DNA of 55,505 bases from Varibaculum cambriense. GTDB lineage: Bacteria; Actinomycetota; Actinomycetes; Actinomycetales; Actinomycetaceae. The position numbers and the translations under genes were made by a program. Position 1 is the stretch's first letter, and each line of letters begins with the position of its first letter. The stretch covers positions 1 through 55,505 of the forward strand of contig NZ_PKHX01000007.1 of the NCBI RefSeq assembly GCF_002848005.1. Direction: 5' to 3'. Below the pieces are notes generated by a model. It had not been told where the DNA came from, did no database searches, and saw nothing but the letters and a program-made list of their open reading frames with translations. Positions 9,790-18,020 of this stretch are shown here, piece after piece.

Positions 9790-10881
9790 CTAATAGTAGT
9801 AGGGGAAAGTTGACCAATCCGGTTCCCGATGTTCCAGGAAAGCGCGCCGCCCCTCCTCGGCCTCATCGGTGCTATAGGCCAAGCGAGTAGCCTCCCCCGC
9901 GAACAACTGTTGCCCCAGCAAACCGTCATCTGCCAGGTTGAACGCATATTTTAACATCCTAATAGCCTGCGGAGATTTGCGGGCAATGGTCAGCGCCCAC
10001 TCTAGCGCCACGGTTTCTAGCTGCTGGTGCGGCACCGCCGCGTTGATAACTCCCCAATCTTCCGCTTGCCGGGCATCATAGGTGTTCGCCAGGTAAAAGA
10101 TTTGCCGCGCGCGTTTGTCCCCTACCTGTCGCGCCAGCAGCGCCGACCCATATCCGGCATCAAAGGATCCCACATTCGCGTCGGTCTGTTTGAAGCGGGC
10201 ATGCTCCATGCTGGCCAGCGCCAAATCGCAGACCACCACCAGGGAGTGCCCACCCCCGGCAGCCCATCCGGGAACCGCGGCGATAACTGGTTTCGGCATC
10301 GAGCGAATCAGGCGCTGGACTTCCAGAATGTGTAAGCGTCCGGTTCGTGCCAAATCCAGGTTTTGGCGACGCTGGGAAACTTCTGCATCTGGATCGGCGC
10401 CCTCCTGCTCGTAGCGATATCCACCCCGATCACGAATCCGCTGGTCACCGCCGGAACAAAAGCTATAGCCTCCATCAGAATCGCTCGGACCATTCCCGGT
10501 GAGGATTACCGCCGCTACATCGGCGGCGCTGCGCGCATATTCCAGACAAGCCAGCAGTTCATCTACAGTATGGGGACGAAAAGCATTGCGCACCTGCGGG
10601 CGATCGAACGCAATCCGCAAAACCGGAAGTTTTTCCCCGATTTTCCCGCGATCGGCTATTTCGGTGGCCGCTAAGTCGGTTAGTTCATAGCGATCCCGCC
10701 CCGGTTTATAGGGCTTTTGTTTCTCCTGAGCTTCAGATGAGGACGAAGACGCGGAGGCATCCGCACTTCCCGCTTTCACTACCCCCCGATGAAAGGTAAG
10801 GTCAGTTAGCTTTTCAAAGCCGGGAACTGGAATCCAACGCTGCGCGTCGAAAGTGTCAGAAACATGTGCAAGCTCGCTCAT
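9790..10881 (-). CDS. menB: 1,4-dihydroxy-2-naphthoyl-CoA synthase
   Basis: Crotonase-family enzyme that closes the naphthoquinone ring from o-succinylbenzoyl-CoA. Seen: RPQVRNAFRPHTVDELL (oxyanion-hole region near residue 95), SFCSGGDQRIRDRGGY, AVPGWAAGGGHSLVVVCDLALAS, DANVGSFDAGYGSALLARQVG and the family-typical C terminus EPDWSTFPYYY. It has 363 residues rather than about 280-310. An extra Ser/Glu/Lys-rich stretch of roughly 30 residues (positions 38-70, ASASSSSSEAQEKQK) is inserted near the N terminus. It is separated from menC by 112 bp and is divergent from menE. Confidence 0.96.
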   Translation of the reverse strand: MSELAHVSDTFDAQRWIPVPGFEKLTDLTFHRGVVKAGSADASASSSSSEAQEKQKPYKPGRDRYELTDLAATEIADRGKIGEKLPVLRIAFDRPQVRNAFRPHTVDELLACLEYARSAADVAAVILTGNGPSDSDGGYSFCSGGDQRIRDRGGYRYEQEGADPDAEVSQRRQNLDLARTGRLHILEVQRLIRSMPKPVIAAVPGWAAGGGHSLVVVCDLALASMEHARFKQTDANVGSFDAGYGSALLARQVGDKRARQIFYLANTYDARQAEDWGVINAAVPHQQLETVALEWALTIARKSPQAIRMLKYAFNLADDGLLGQQLFAGEATRLAYSTDEAEEGRRAFLEHREPDWSTFPYYY

Positions 10882-10937
10882 ACCCCCACCCTACCGCGCA
10901 AGCTGCTACCCGACTTCTTTGCCGTGACACTGCTAGC

Positions 10938-11069
10938 GGAGCCTAGGTTTTATTCCCTATTCTGTGCGCAAAGCCTAGGTTTTCCCTCCCGCCCAAGAAT
11001 TCGGAAAACGTAGCGGCGTTTTCCGAATTATTATGCCCACCGCGCCCACTCGGATAAAACCTAGGCTCC
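10938..11069. repeat. structured intergenic element, family A, copy A1
   Basis: Outer arms GGAGCCTAGGTTTTAT (10938-10953) and its exact complement 11054-11069 pair over 16 bp. A second left arm AGCCTAGGTTTT (10972-10983) can pair with the same right arm, giving two exclusive folds. Inside lies a perfect 13-bp hairpin, AATTCGGAAAACG, with loop TAGCGG and its complement (about 10998-11029). The unpaired flanks CCTCCCGCCCAAG and TGCCCACCGCGCCCACT recur in the copies near 29.8 and 33.7 kb. It lies between divergent menB and menE. No protein-coding potential was seen. Confidence 0.75.
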
Positions 11070-11140
11070 ACGCTCGCTGGTACCGCCTGCGTCAACATCT
11101 CAGCGGGAACAAGATTCCCGTAAGGTACGCACTGAGCGTG

Positions 11141-11241
11141 CAGGGGCGGATTTATGCCGCAGGGTAGGCTTCGGGCACTAAATCCGTGAAAATGCCAGAG
11201 CATTTTCCGGATTTCGGGGCGCGAGGCAAAATCCGCCCCTG
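11141..11241. repeat. structured intergenic element, family B, copy B1
   Basis: Outer arms CAGGGGCGGATTT (11141-11153) and AAATCCGCCCCTG (11229-11241) pair perfectly over 13 bp. The inner hairpin pairs AAATCCG/CGGATTT and GAAAATGC/GCATTTTC around loop CAGA (11180-11214) with one bulged T. The 75-bp core is about 72/75 identical to copy B2 at 29.96 kb, while the outer arm differs with pairing kept. Its reverse complement resembles family A, so B is an inverted relative of A. The spacer 11070-11140 can also fold (ACGCTC with GAGCGT). Confidence 0.78.
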
Positions 11242-11344
11242 TACGCGGACGTCTATGGGGGAAAACTTCTTTCCTTTCGCTTGAATTGGGATCGCAGAAA
11301 CTGGCGATAGACTGGGCGGTGACGGTTATTTTCGGAGGTTGACT

Positions 11345-12898
11345 TTGCGCATTGTTCCCCCACCGAGCATGGAGACTCAGGCAGCCAGTGAAATTTTAGC
11401 TCCTCAGAGCAGTAATGGCGGTACAGCTTTTCAGCTTGAGGAAGCCGAAAATACTCCGCAGATCGTCTGGTTACAAAGCGAACCGGGCGTAGAAAAAGAA
11501 CCTGGAGAAGGCACCGAGGATGGAGCCTCGCGCCCGCGCCCACTAATTTTCTTGCCGGTATCAGATAATCCTGCGCGCGATACCTTATTCTTTACCGCGC
11601 TACGCGCCGCCCTCTGGCCGGACAAATTTACTTCCCTACCCACTATTGATTTATCCACGGTTGCGGGGCCGGCAAAGCCTTTTTTTGCGTTGCGAATTCT
11701 GGCAGATTACCAGCCTCTATTTTTCCCGGCACGTATTGAGCGTCTTACTTCCTCTTGGGCGCGCCAACAGGCAGAGAGACTGCGCCGCCTGCCTGACCAG
11801 GTAAGTTTTATTCTTTCAACTTCCGGTTCCACGAAACCCGGAGGGCGCCTGGTGGGACTTTCGTTGGCGGCTTTGCGTGCCTCTCATCAGGCGACCGCCC
11901 AGCGTCTGGGAGGAGCTGGTATCTGGGTATCGGCGCTTCCTCGGGATCATATCGCCGGTTTCCAGGTAATTGCTCGCGCTTATGCGGGGGGAACTGAGCC
12001 GGTAACTATTGATATGATCGGCGGTTTTCAGCTCTCGCGGCTTCGGGAGGCCCTGCAAAACATTGCCGCGGGTAACGTTCCCGTTTATCTATCGCTGGTT
12101 CCCACTCAGCTACGCCGCGCCCTGGCAGATCCAAAAACTACCGCTGCCCTGCGCCTTTGTTACGCAATCCTGGTAGGCGGGGCGCGCGTCTCGCCTTCGC
12201 TGCTTATCGCGGGGCGCGAGCAAGGGTTGAACCTGGTCACTACCTACGGGATGACCGAAACTTGCGGCGGGTGCGTCTATTACGGTGTCCCCCTGCCGGG
12301 AGTCAAAGTTGCGGTCAAAGAGAGCAGGATTTGGCTGTCTACCCCCACTTTGATGAGCGGCTACTTAGAAGCAGAATCGGATCCGGAAATCCAGGTTTTC
12401 GAGGGGGAAACTTGGCTGGCCACCAATGATGCCGGCAAGATAATTTTTGCAGGCGAGGGCGAGGATGAAGCGGCCGGGCTAGTTATTGATTCAACCAGTC
12501 CAGTTCGCCTTGAGGTATTAGGCCGCTTAGACGAGACCATTATTTCTGGCGGGGAAAATATCTCCCTAGCCCTGGTGACCCGGGCTGCGGAGAAAGCGGG
12601 ATTTTCGGGGATAGAGTTTTGCGGTCTACCCGATGAGGAATGGGGAGAGCTGCTCTGCGCAGTGTTTGCAGAATCGTCGATCGCCGACTCCCACCCGAAC
12701 CCGGAAAACCTAGATCCGCTACATCTGGGACCACAACTGCGAGCCGCGTTGCGCGGAAGTCTACCGGCTTCACATCTACCGCGTGCGGTGGCGCTGCTCC
12801 CCCACTTTCCTCTGCTGCCCAGCGGAAAACTTGATCGCCGCGCCCTCGGGGAAGCTGCGCGCGCCCTCGATAAAGAAAACCGCACCTGGCGCAAATAA
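11345..12898 (+). CDS. menE: o-succinylbenzoate-CoA ligase
   Basis: ANL-superfamily adenylating enzyme that activates o-succinylbenzoate with ATP and CoA. The AMP-binding P-loop is FILSTSGSTKPGGRLVGLS (about residue 155), followed by LPRDHIAGFQVIARAYAGGTEP, LVTTYGMTETCGGCVYYG (A5 motif near 305), GRLDETIISGGENISL (A8 near 395) and the C-terminal lysine in LLPSGKLDRRAL. TTG at 11345 is preferred because GGAGG at 11334-11338 sits 6 bp upstream; the TTG at 11339 is too close to it. It is divergent from menB with the structured repeats in between. No menA, menG or menH is in the window. Confidence 0.93.
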   Translation: MRIVPPPSMETQAASEILAPQSSNGGTAFQLEEAENTPQIVWLQSEPGVEKEPGEGTEDGASRPRPLIFLPVSDNPARDTLFFTALRAALWPDKFTSLPTIDLSTVAGPAKPFFALRILADYQPLFFPARIERLTSSWARQQAERLRRLPDQVSFILSTSGSTKPGGRLVGLSLAALRASHQATAQRLGGAGIWVSALPRDHIAGFQVIARAYAGGTEPVTIDMIGGFQLSRLREALQNIAAGNVPVYLSLVPTQLRRALADPKTTAALRLCYAILVGGARVSPSLLIAGREQGLNLVTTYGMTETCGGCVYYGVPLPGVKVAVKESRIWLSTPTLMSGYLEAESDPEIQVFEGETWLATNDAGKIIFAGEGEDEAAGLVIDSTSPVRLEVLGRLDETIISGGENISLALVTRAAEKAGFSGIEFCGLPDEEWGELLCAVFAESSIADSHPNPENLDPLHLGPQLRAALRGSLPASHLPRAVALLPHFPLLPSGKLDRRALGEAARALDKENRTWRK

Positions 12899-12936
12899 AA
12901 CAGCCAAGAACCAAACTGGCATTTGCCCCAAAATAA

Positions 12937-12970
12937 GTAGAGGCGGCGAGGAAAACCCCTCCGCCTCTAC
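12937..12970. terminator. hairpin terminator between convergent menE and trpB2
   Basis: GTAGAGGCGG (12937-12946) pairs with CCGCCTCTAC (12961-12970), with partly paired GAGG and CCCCT around an AAAA loop. It fills most of the 83-bp gap between the menE stop and the trpB2 stop, so it probably serves both strands. No long T-run follows it. Confidence 0.65.
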
Positions 12971-12981
12971 CGACAGTTCAG

Positions 12982-14286
12982 TTACTTCTTTAGCACTTGG
13001 TGATAGGCCGCCAAGTCCAGCACCCCGTTACCTGACAGTCCGATCAAGAGCACCTGGCCATCCCGAGCCTCCCCGGAGCGGATGAAGTCCAGCGCGCCGG
13101 CTACCGCGTGGGTAGATTCCGGGGCGGGAATAATTCCCTCGGCGCGCGCGAACTCTAATCCGGCTGCAAAGGTTTCTTCTTGCGGATAGGCACGTGCTTC
13201 CATCAATCCCAGGTGGTAGGCGTGAGACACCATCGGCGCCATCCCGTGATAACGCAAACCACCAGCGTGAATCGGATCCGGTACGAACTCATGCCCCAGG
13301 GTATACATCTTCATTAGCGGCGTCAGCCCCGACATATCCCCAAAGTCATAGCGGTATTCACCTTGCGTAAGCGACGGACAGGCAGCCGGTTCACAAGCCA
13401 CTACCCGCGAGTTCTTACCTTCGCGCAGATTCTCGCCGATAAAGGGAGTAGCCAGACCGCCCAGGTTAGAGCCACCGCCAGCGCAACCGAAAATGAAGTC
13501 CGCGCCGGATTCACCAGCTTTCGCCAGTTGGGCTTGCGATTCCAGACCAATCACCGTCTGGTGGATAATCACCTGATTCATTACCGAGCCCAAAGCGTAG
13601 TGAGCCTGCGGATCCGAAACCGCAGATTCCACTGCCTCCGAAATCGCCATCCCTAGAGAACCGGAAGTATCGGGGTTTTCGGCTTGGATACGGCGACCCG
13701 CCTCGGTGCGATCGGAGGGCGAACTCCAACATTTCGCGCCGTAAGTTTCCATTTGCATCCGCCGATAGGGCTTTTGATCATAGGAGGAACGTACCTGCCA
13801 TACTTCACATTCCATTCCCAGCATGGAGCAGGCCATCGCCAGGGAAGCACCCCACTGCCCCGCCCCGGTCTCGGTGGTGAGCCGCTTAATCCCGGCCACC
13901 GCATTGTAGTAGGCCTGCGCTAATGCCGAGTTCGGTTTATGGGACCCGGCCGGAGAATTGCCTTCATATTTGTAGTAGATGCGGCATTTAGTGCCTAGCT
14001 TTTGCTCCAGGTTGTGAGCACGGTAAAGCGGTGCGGGACGGAAATTGGTGTACAGTTCCCGGATTCGCTGGGGAATATCAATATAGCGTTCCTTGCTCAT
14101 CTCTAGTTCGATGAGCCCGGGCGCAAATAGCGGTTCCAAATCTTTCGCGGTGATGGGCTCCCGAGTCTGCGGATTTAGGTAGGGAGGCATCGGCTCCGGG
14201 AAATCCGCAGCCAGGTTGTACCAGCGAGCAGGGATGTGGCTATCGATCGGAAATCCTAAAGGTTGGATTCTAGGGTTATCAGTCAT
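12982..14286 (-). CDS. trpB2: tryptophan synthase beta-like protein, TrpB2 type
   Basis: PLP enzyme that condenses indole (or a related acceptor) with serine or phosphoserine; TrpB2 forms act without a tight TrpA partner. The 434 residues carry the long TrpB2 N-terminal extension, the PLP lysine in EGNSPAGSHKPNSAL (about residue 113), TETGAGQWGASLA, the phosphate-binding loop FGCAGGGSNLGG near 255 and the C-terminal LIGLSGNGVLDL. No trpA or other trp gene lies nearby. The leader has a Trp-codon peptide and an intrinsic terminator (separate entries), so expression should fall when charged tRNA-Trp is plentiful. This supports a real role in tryptophan supply. Confidence 0.93.
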   Translation of the reverse strand: MTDNPRIQPLGFPIDSHIPARWYNLAADFPEPMPPYLNPQTREPITAKDLEPLFAPGLIELEMSKERYIDIPQRIRELYTNFRPAPLYRAHNLEQKLGTKCRIYYKYEGNSPAGSHKPNSALAQAYYNAVAGIKRLTTETGAGQWGASLAMACSMLGMECEVWQVRSSYDQKPYRRMQMETYGAKCWSSPSDRTEAGRRIQAENPDTSGSLGMAISEAVESAVSDPQAHYALGSVMNQVIIHQTVIGLESQAQLAKAGESGADFIFGCAGGGSNLGGLATPFIGENLREGKNSRVVACEPAACPSLTQGEYRYDFGDMSGLTPLMKMYTLGHEFVPDPIHAGGLRYHGMAPMVSHAYHLGLMEARAYPQEETFAAGLEFARAEGIIPAPESTHAVAGALDFIRSGEARDGQVLLIGLSGNGVLDLAAYHQVLKK

Positions 14287-14347
14287 CTTTTCTCTTGCTC
14301 CTCAATGAAATATCACTTCTATTAAATAGTTTCCGCTGGCGGGAGAC

Positions 14348-14373
14348 AAAAAAATACCCGCCACCTGGCGGGT
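14348..14373 (-). terminator. attenuator terminator in the trpB2 leader
   Basis: On the minus strand ACCCGCC-AGGT-GGCGGGT (14356-14373) is a perfect 7-bp GC stem followed by ATTTTTTT (A-run 14348-14354). It lies 62 bp upstream of the trpB2 start, so it is a leader terminator and not a gene end. The left half can instead pair with GGCGGGT at 14397-14403, directly after the leader peptide stop, forming a competing antiterminator. Confidence 0.88.
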
Positions 14374-14402
14374 TCTATAAATGCCTGAAAGAAAGGACCC
14401 GC

Positions 14403-14450
14403 CTAGGCGAGCCACCACCACTGAATCGATTTGATCGCTGTTTCTTCCAT
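14403..14450 (-). CDS. trpL: Trp leader peptide of the trpB2 attenuator
   Basis: A 15-codon reading frame encodes MEETAIKSIQWWWLA and stops with TAG at 14403-14405. Three consecutive Trp codons just before the stop are the hallmark of a Trp attenuator: ribosome stalling there for lack of charged tRNA-Trp would leave segment 14397-14403 free to form the antiterminator. An in-frame TAG lies just upstream, so the ATG at 14450 is the only ATG start. GAGGG precedes it with a rather short spacing of 1-2 nt, the one weak point. Confidence 0.85.
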   Translation of the reverse strand: MEETAIKSIQWWWLA

Positions 14451-14534
14451 ACCCTCATGCTAACGAAAACGTGAAAGCAACTACAAGCCGTCTCAATAAT
14501 TGGCGTTTTGCTTTTCGGGGCTTTAATCTGAACG

Positions 14535-14616
14535 TAGCCATCAAGAGCAGTGCAGAGACCTGGCTCGCGCACTGCAGCAACCGATAAGACGGTGCTAATG
14601 CCAGGACCGATGGGAA
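14535..14616 (+). promoter_or_regulatory. SAM riboswitch (SAM-I/SAM-IV superfamily) controlling metNIQ
   Basis: Core elements in order: P1 CCATC (14538-14542) closing with GATGG (14609-14613); AAGAG; P2 CAGTGC with GCACTG enclosing GAG with CTC; GCAGCAACC; GGTGCTAATGCC. GCAACC and GGTGCTAAT are the conserved SAM-I core. The P2 loop CCTGGC is exactly complementary to GCCAGG (14600-14605), a pseudoknot, and there is no P4 stem as in classical SAM-I, so it resembles the SAM-IV or SAM-I/IV variants. P1 directly abuts the GGAAGG ribosome-binding site of metN, so control is probably at translation: SAM binding would lower importer synthesis. Confidence 0.88.
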
Positions 14617-14623
14617 GGAACTT

Positions 14624-15646
14624 ATGAGCAACGCTAAAGCGGATAATCCGCTGATTGAGCTGCGGGATGTCTATAAAATTTATCCCCGCAAGAAGCAGGA
14701 CAAGCTGCACGCCCTCGACGGTATCTCCCTAAAAATCGGTGCTGGAGAAATCCACGGCATCGTGGGGCAATCAGGGGCCGGAAAATCTACGCTGATTCGT
14801 TGCCTAACCGCCCTGGAGCATCCTACTTCGGGGGAAATCCTGGTGGCGGGGCAAAATCTTTCCACCCTTTCGGAAAAGCATTTGCGTCAGGCGCGCCGGT
14901 CTATCGGCATGGTGTTCCAGGCGGCTAACCTGTTGGATTCACGTACTGCCGCCGGTAATATTGCCTATCCCCTGTATTTGGCGGGACAAAAACGCGGGGA
15001 TCGCCACGAGCGGGTACAAAAGCTCCTGGATTTGGTGGGGCTGCATGACCGGGGTTCCTCCTACCCCTCCCAGCTTTCCGGGGGACAGCAGCAACGAGTA
15101 GGGGTCGCCCGCGCGCTTGCAGATGAACCGCAAGTACTACTGTGCGACGAGCCCACCAGCGCTTTGGATACCGAATCCACCCAGCAGATTCTGCATTTAA
15201 TTAAGGATGTACATGACCGTCTGGGTGTAACCGTGGTGATTATTACCCACGAGATGAGTGTAGTCCGCGAGATTTGCACTCACGTTACTTTGCTAGAAGG
15301 CGGAAAAATTGTGCAGACCGGTTCGGTGGAGGACGTAGTCAAGGCGCACTCCTCACGGTTAGCAAAAGACCTGGTACCGCCACCCAATGTTGATGACGAA
15401 GTAACTTTAGATGGTCAACCCGCCGCGGTAGTGGATATTGCTTTTACTTCCTCGCCGGGCGTGCCCACCGGGTCGAAAGTTATGGATCTGGTGGCGCAAT
15501 TGGGTGGCGATATTGTGGCCGGAACCTTTGAAACTGTGGGAACCACGCAAGTTGGCCGCTTAGCTGTAGGGGTGAAATCTACAGGACTGGACGCTTTTAT
15601 CCGCGAAATGGAAAATCATCACATCTATACGGAGGTGCGAGCATGA
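14624..15646 (+). CDS. metN: methionine ABC transporter, ATP-binding protein
   Basis: ATPase of the MetNIQ importer for methionine on the cytoplasmic face. Walker [10 protein letters not shown] (about residue 48), Q-loop [13 protein letters not shown], signature [15 protein letters not shown] near 148, Walker [13 protein letters not shown] and the H-loop IITHE. The C-terminal part (about 255-340) is the NIL/ACT-like domain that binds methionine and gives transinhibition. The 340-residue length is typical. The ATG at 14624 follows the riboswitch and GGAAGG. It overlaps metI by 4 bp (ATGA). Confidence 0.97.
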   Translation: MSNAKADNPLIELRDVYKIYPRKKQDKLHALDGISLKIGAGEIHGIVGQSGAGKSTLIRCLTALEHPTSGEILVAGQNLSTLSEKHLRQARRSIGMVFQAANLLDSRTAAGNIAYPLYLAGQKRGDRHERVQKLLDLVGLHDRGSSYPSQLSGGQQQRVGVARALADEPQVLLCDEPTSALDTESTQQILHLIKDVHDRLGVTVVIITHEMSVVREICTHVTLLEGGKIVQTGSVEDVVKAHSSRLAKDLVPPPNVDDEVTLDGQPAAVVDIAFTSSPGVPTGSKVMDLVAQLGGDIVAGTFETVGTTQVGRLAVGVKSTGLDAFIREMENHHIYTEVRA

Positions 15647-16383
15647 GTCTTATCGCTACTACCTCACAGGTTGTGACTATGATGCCCTTAGCTGCGGATG
15701 CCTCGGGACGCTGGTTTTCCAATCCAGTGATTACTAATAATCTACTGGAGGCCACTTTAGAAACCATTTATATGTCGCTTTGGTCGGGATTATTCTCTAT
15801 CCTGTTGGGATTGCCAATCGGCCTGCTGCTGGTGGCGACTGCTCCCGCGGGGCTACTTTCAGGTACCAAAGTCACGCGCGTACTCTACGCGGTGCTGGGA
15901 TTTATCGTGAATGTGGGGCGTTCCCTACCCTTCGTCATTTTGATGATTTCGATTCTTCCTTTTACTCGCCTACTGGTAGGCACCACTTTGGGGTGGAAAG
16001 CGGCGGTAGTGCCGTTAACCCTGGCGGCGGCGCCGTTCTTTGCCCGCCTGGTGGAATCCAATGTGCAAGGGGTAGAAAGCGGCAAACTAGAGGCCGCGAA
16101 AATGGCCGGTGCCTCTAACTGGCAGATCATGATGGGGGTGCAGGTGCGCGAGGCGCTACCCGCCCTCATCCAGTCAGTTACCGTTACTTTGATTTCGCTG
16201 ATTGGTTACGGCGCGATGGCCGGTACTTTAGGTACCGGAGGCCTAGGCGCCCTCGCCATAAACTATGGTTACAACCAGTTTATGGGTGACGTGATGCTAA
16301 TCGTGGTGATCGACATCCTGTTGATTGTAGTTATCGTGCAGTGGCTAGGCGATATGCTTAGCCGGCTGGTAGATCACCGCTAA
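15643..16383 (+). CDS. metI: methionine ABC transporter, permease
   Basis: Inner-membrane subunit of MetNIQ. It is hydrophobic over its length, with about five or six membrane segments (for example IYMSLWSGLFSILLGLPIGL near residue 42). The EAA-like coupling loop EAAKMAGASNWQIMMGVQVREALP lies near residues 150-170 and docks on MetN. The family C-terminal segment IGYGAMAGTLGTGGLG is present. At 246 residues it is slightly longer than E. coli MetI (217), with the extra at the N terminus. It is translationally coupled to metN. Confidence 0.96.
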   Translation: MSLIATTSQVVTMMPLAADASGRWFSNPVITNNLLEATLETIYMSLWSGLFSILLGLPIGLLLVATAPAGLLSGTKVTRVLYAVLGFIVNVGRSLPFVILMISILPFTRLLVGTTLGWKAAVVPLTLAAAPFFARLVESNVQGVESGKLEAAKMAGASNWQIMMGVQVREALPALIQSVTVTLISLIGYGAMAGTLGTGGLGALAINYGYNQFMGDVMLIVVIDILLIVVIVQWLGDMLSRLVDHR

Positions 16384-16406
16384 GGGAAAACCAGTCGGAG
16401 ATTTTC

Positions 16407-16424
16407 ACCGCTCTTAGCGGTTTT
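16407..16424 (+). terminator. weak hairpin between metI and metQ
   Basis: ACCGCT-CTT-AGCGGT followed by TTT lies 24 bp after the metI stop, within a 182-bp gap before metQ. It may be a leaky terminator or an RNA 3-prime end that changes the ratio of binding protein to permease. No separate metQ promoter was clearly seen. Confidence 0.45.
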
Positions 16425-16565
16425 CGGTAAAACTTTTGTGCCCTGGCTCTGCTCTAGGTATCCGGGGAAACGCCCCGCCCTCGTCCGTTTAGTAGACGCC
16501 GGCGAGGACGGGTAAGAAAACTTTGTAAACTACCTAAAAAACAACCAATTATAAGGAAAAGAAAA

Positions 16566-17393
16566 ATGAAAACTTGGAAGAAACTTGTGGCCGCAGCTGG
16601 AGCTGCCGGCTTAGCACTGGGACTTGCGGCTTGCGGTGGCGGCGATTCTGCTGGCGGCGACACCAAACTGATCGTAGGGGCTTCTCCTGATCCGCATGCG
16701 AAGATCTTGCGTTACGTGGCCGATAACTTGGCTGAAAAGCAGGGCATTGAGTTGGAAGTCAAAGAATACACCGACTATATCCAGCCGAATGAAGCCCTGA
16801 ATTCTGGGGATCTGGATGCCAACTATTATCAGACGGTTCCCTACTTCGATGATCAGACCGCCAAGAACAACTGGCAGTTCGAGCACGGCAGGGGAATCCA
16901 CCTAGAGCCACTAGGAATCTATTCTGAAAAGCTCAAGGATATTAAGGATCTGAAGGACGGCGCCAAGATTGGGATCATCAATGACCCCACTAACCAGGCA
17001 CGTGCCTTAAAGTTACTGGCTGACAATGGCTTGATTAAGCTACCGAAAGATGAAAAACAGCAGAAAGTATCGGTGATCGCCAAGTCTAAAGAATACAATC
17101 CGCGCGGCTTTGAGCTGCCTGAAGTGGAAGGGCCGCAGTTGGTACGCGCCCTAGCCGACGTAGATATCGCCGTCATCAACGGTAACTTCGCTCAGCTTGG
17201 AGGCAAGGAGCCCTCTGATGCCTTGATCTTGGAGTCCACCGAGAATAATCCTTCCCTGAATATCCTGGTTTGGAAGAAGGATTCCGAAAAGGTAGAGGCA
17301 ATCAAGAAACTGGATTCTTTACTGCACTCTCCGGAAGTCAAGGCTTTCATTGAGAAAACCTGGCCGAACAAGGCAGTGCTACCTGGTTTTTAA
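16566..17393 (+). CDS. metQ: methionine-binding lipoprotein
   Basis: Extracellular solute-binding protein that delivers methionine to MetNI. The N terminus has a lipoprotein signal: a basic start MKTWKK, a hydrophobic stretch and the lipobox LAAC near residue 21, so the mature protein is lipid-anchored. The NLPA/MetQ fold follows: GASPDPHAKIL, EYTDYIQPNEAL, DANYYQTVPYFD, GIYSEKLKDI and INGNFAQLGG. At 275 residues the length is standard. A strong AAGGAAAAG Shine-Dalgarno precedes the ATG. Confidence 0.96.
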   Translation: MKTWKKLVAAAGAAGLALGLAACGGGDSAGGDTKLIVGASPDPHAKILRYVADNLAEKQGIELEVKEYTDYIQPNEALNSGDLDANYYQTVPYFDDQTAKNNWQFEHGRGIHLEPLGIYSEKLKDIKDLKDGAKIGIINDPTNQARALKLLADNGLIKLPKDEKQQKVSVIAKSKEYNPRGFELPEVEGPQLVRALADVDIAVINGNFAQLGGKEPSDALILESTENNPSLNILVWKKDSEKVEAIKKLDSLLHSPEVKAFIEKTWPNKAVLPGF

Positions 17394-17439
17394 TCCCACT
17401 CACCTAGTGGCTTTAAAAATCTGATCGCTTTAAATCTAA

Positions 17440-17478
17440 GGGGGGCGGGTTCGAAGATTTTCTTCGAACCCGCCCCCC
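17440..17478 (+). terminator. strong hairpin terminator after metQ
   Basis: An 18-bp perfect stem (17440-17457 with 17461-17478; GGGGGGCGGGTTCGAAGA and its complement) with a TTT loop. It stands 47 bp after metQ and 54 bp before the end of the convergent panA-like gene. There is no clear T-run on either side, but the stem is exceptionally stable. Confidence 0.75.
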
Positions 17479-17531
17479 CCTTACGTATGCTAGAAGAAGT
17501 TCCCCGCGGGGAACATAGGCTACTAATGAAA

Positions 17532-17978
17532 CTACCGGCTCACAACCGGATTATTCATATAGTATTTCCTAATTGAATCCTGGGAAATGACATTGTTACT
17601 GGGATCGCTAGGGTTTAGCCCTTTTCTCGCATTGCTCCAAGGAGCTTCTGCGTGAGTCCGTTCGCTAAGTTCATTTCCGGTGAGATTTCCCAGCTGATCA
17701 AAAACTACATCTACAATCTGCTTCTCTTTATCACTCAGATTATTGCTATCTGACTGCAGCTGCCCAGACTCGATGATAAAAAGCCCCTGATGCTTTTCGA
17801 ATAGTTCGGCAGATACCGGACCACCTCGCCAAGCTTCAAAGTCTTCTTGGAACAGAGGGGTGCCGGCAGTTGCCAGAGCGTGTGCCTGGGAGTAGAAAGT
17901 TAACTTTTGCAACTTCATCGTGGAAAGAGACTTAGAACGATTTAGAATATATGCTGCAACATCAACAACGGTTGCCAT
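17532..17978 (-). CDS. Panacea (DUF4065/SocA-like) domain protein, candidate antitoxin
   Basis: The 148 residues match the Panacea domain: MATVVDVAAYIL, KLQKLTFYSQAHALA (residues 23-37), the FEAWRGGPVSAELF block, the AEAPWSNAR segment and the closing SIRKYYMN. Panacea proteins are antitoxins of many unrelated toxins and adaptors for ClpXP in other contexts. The ATG at 17978 is chosen because GAGGAGG sits 8 bp upstream; an earlier start at 17999 lacks this. Only 42 bp separate it from the divergent RelA/SpoT-domain gene, the expected partner. The pair is AT-richer than its neighbours, which suggests transfer. Antitoxin role is inferred. Confidence 0.85.
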   Translation of the reverse strand: MATVVDVAAYILNRSKSLSTMKLQKLTFYSQAHALATAGTPLFQEDFEAWRGGPVSAELFEKHQGLFIIESGQLQSDSNNLSDKEKQIVDVVFDQLGNLTGNELSERTHAEAPWSNARKGLNPSDPSNNVISQDSIRKYYMNNPVVSR

Positions 17979-18020
17979 TTTTGAAGCCTCCTCTACCATA
18001 GTTGAAAAGCCAATACCTCT

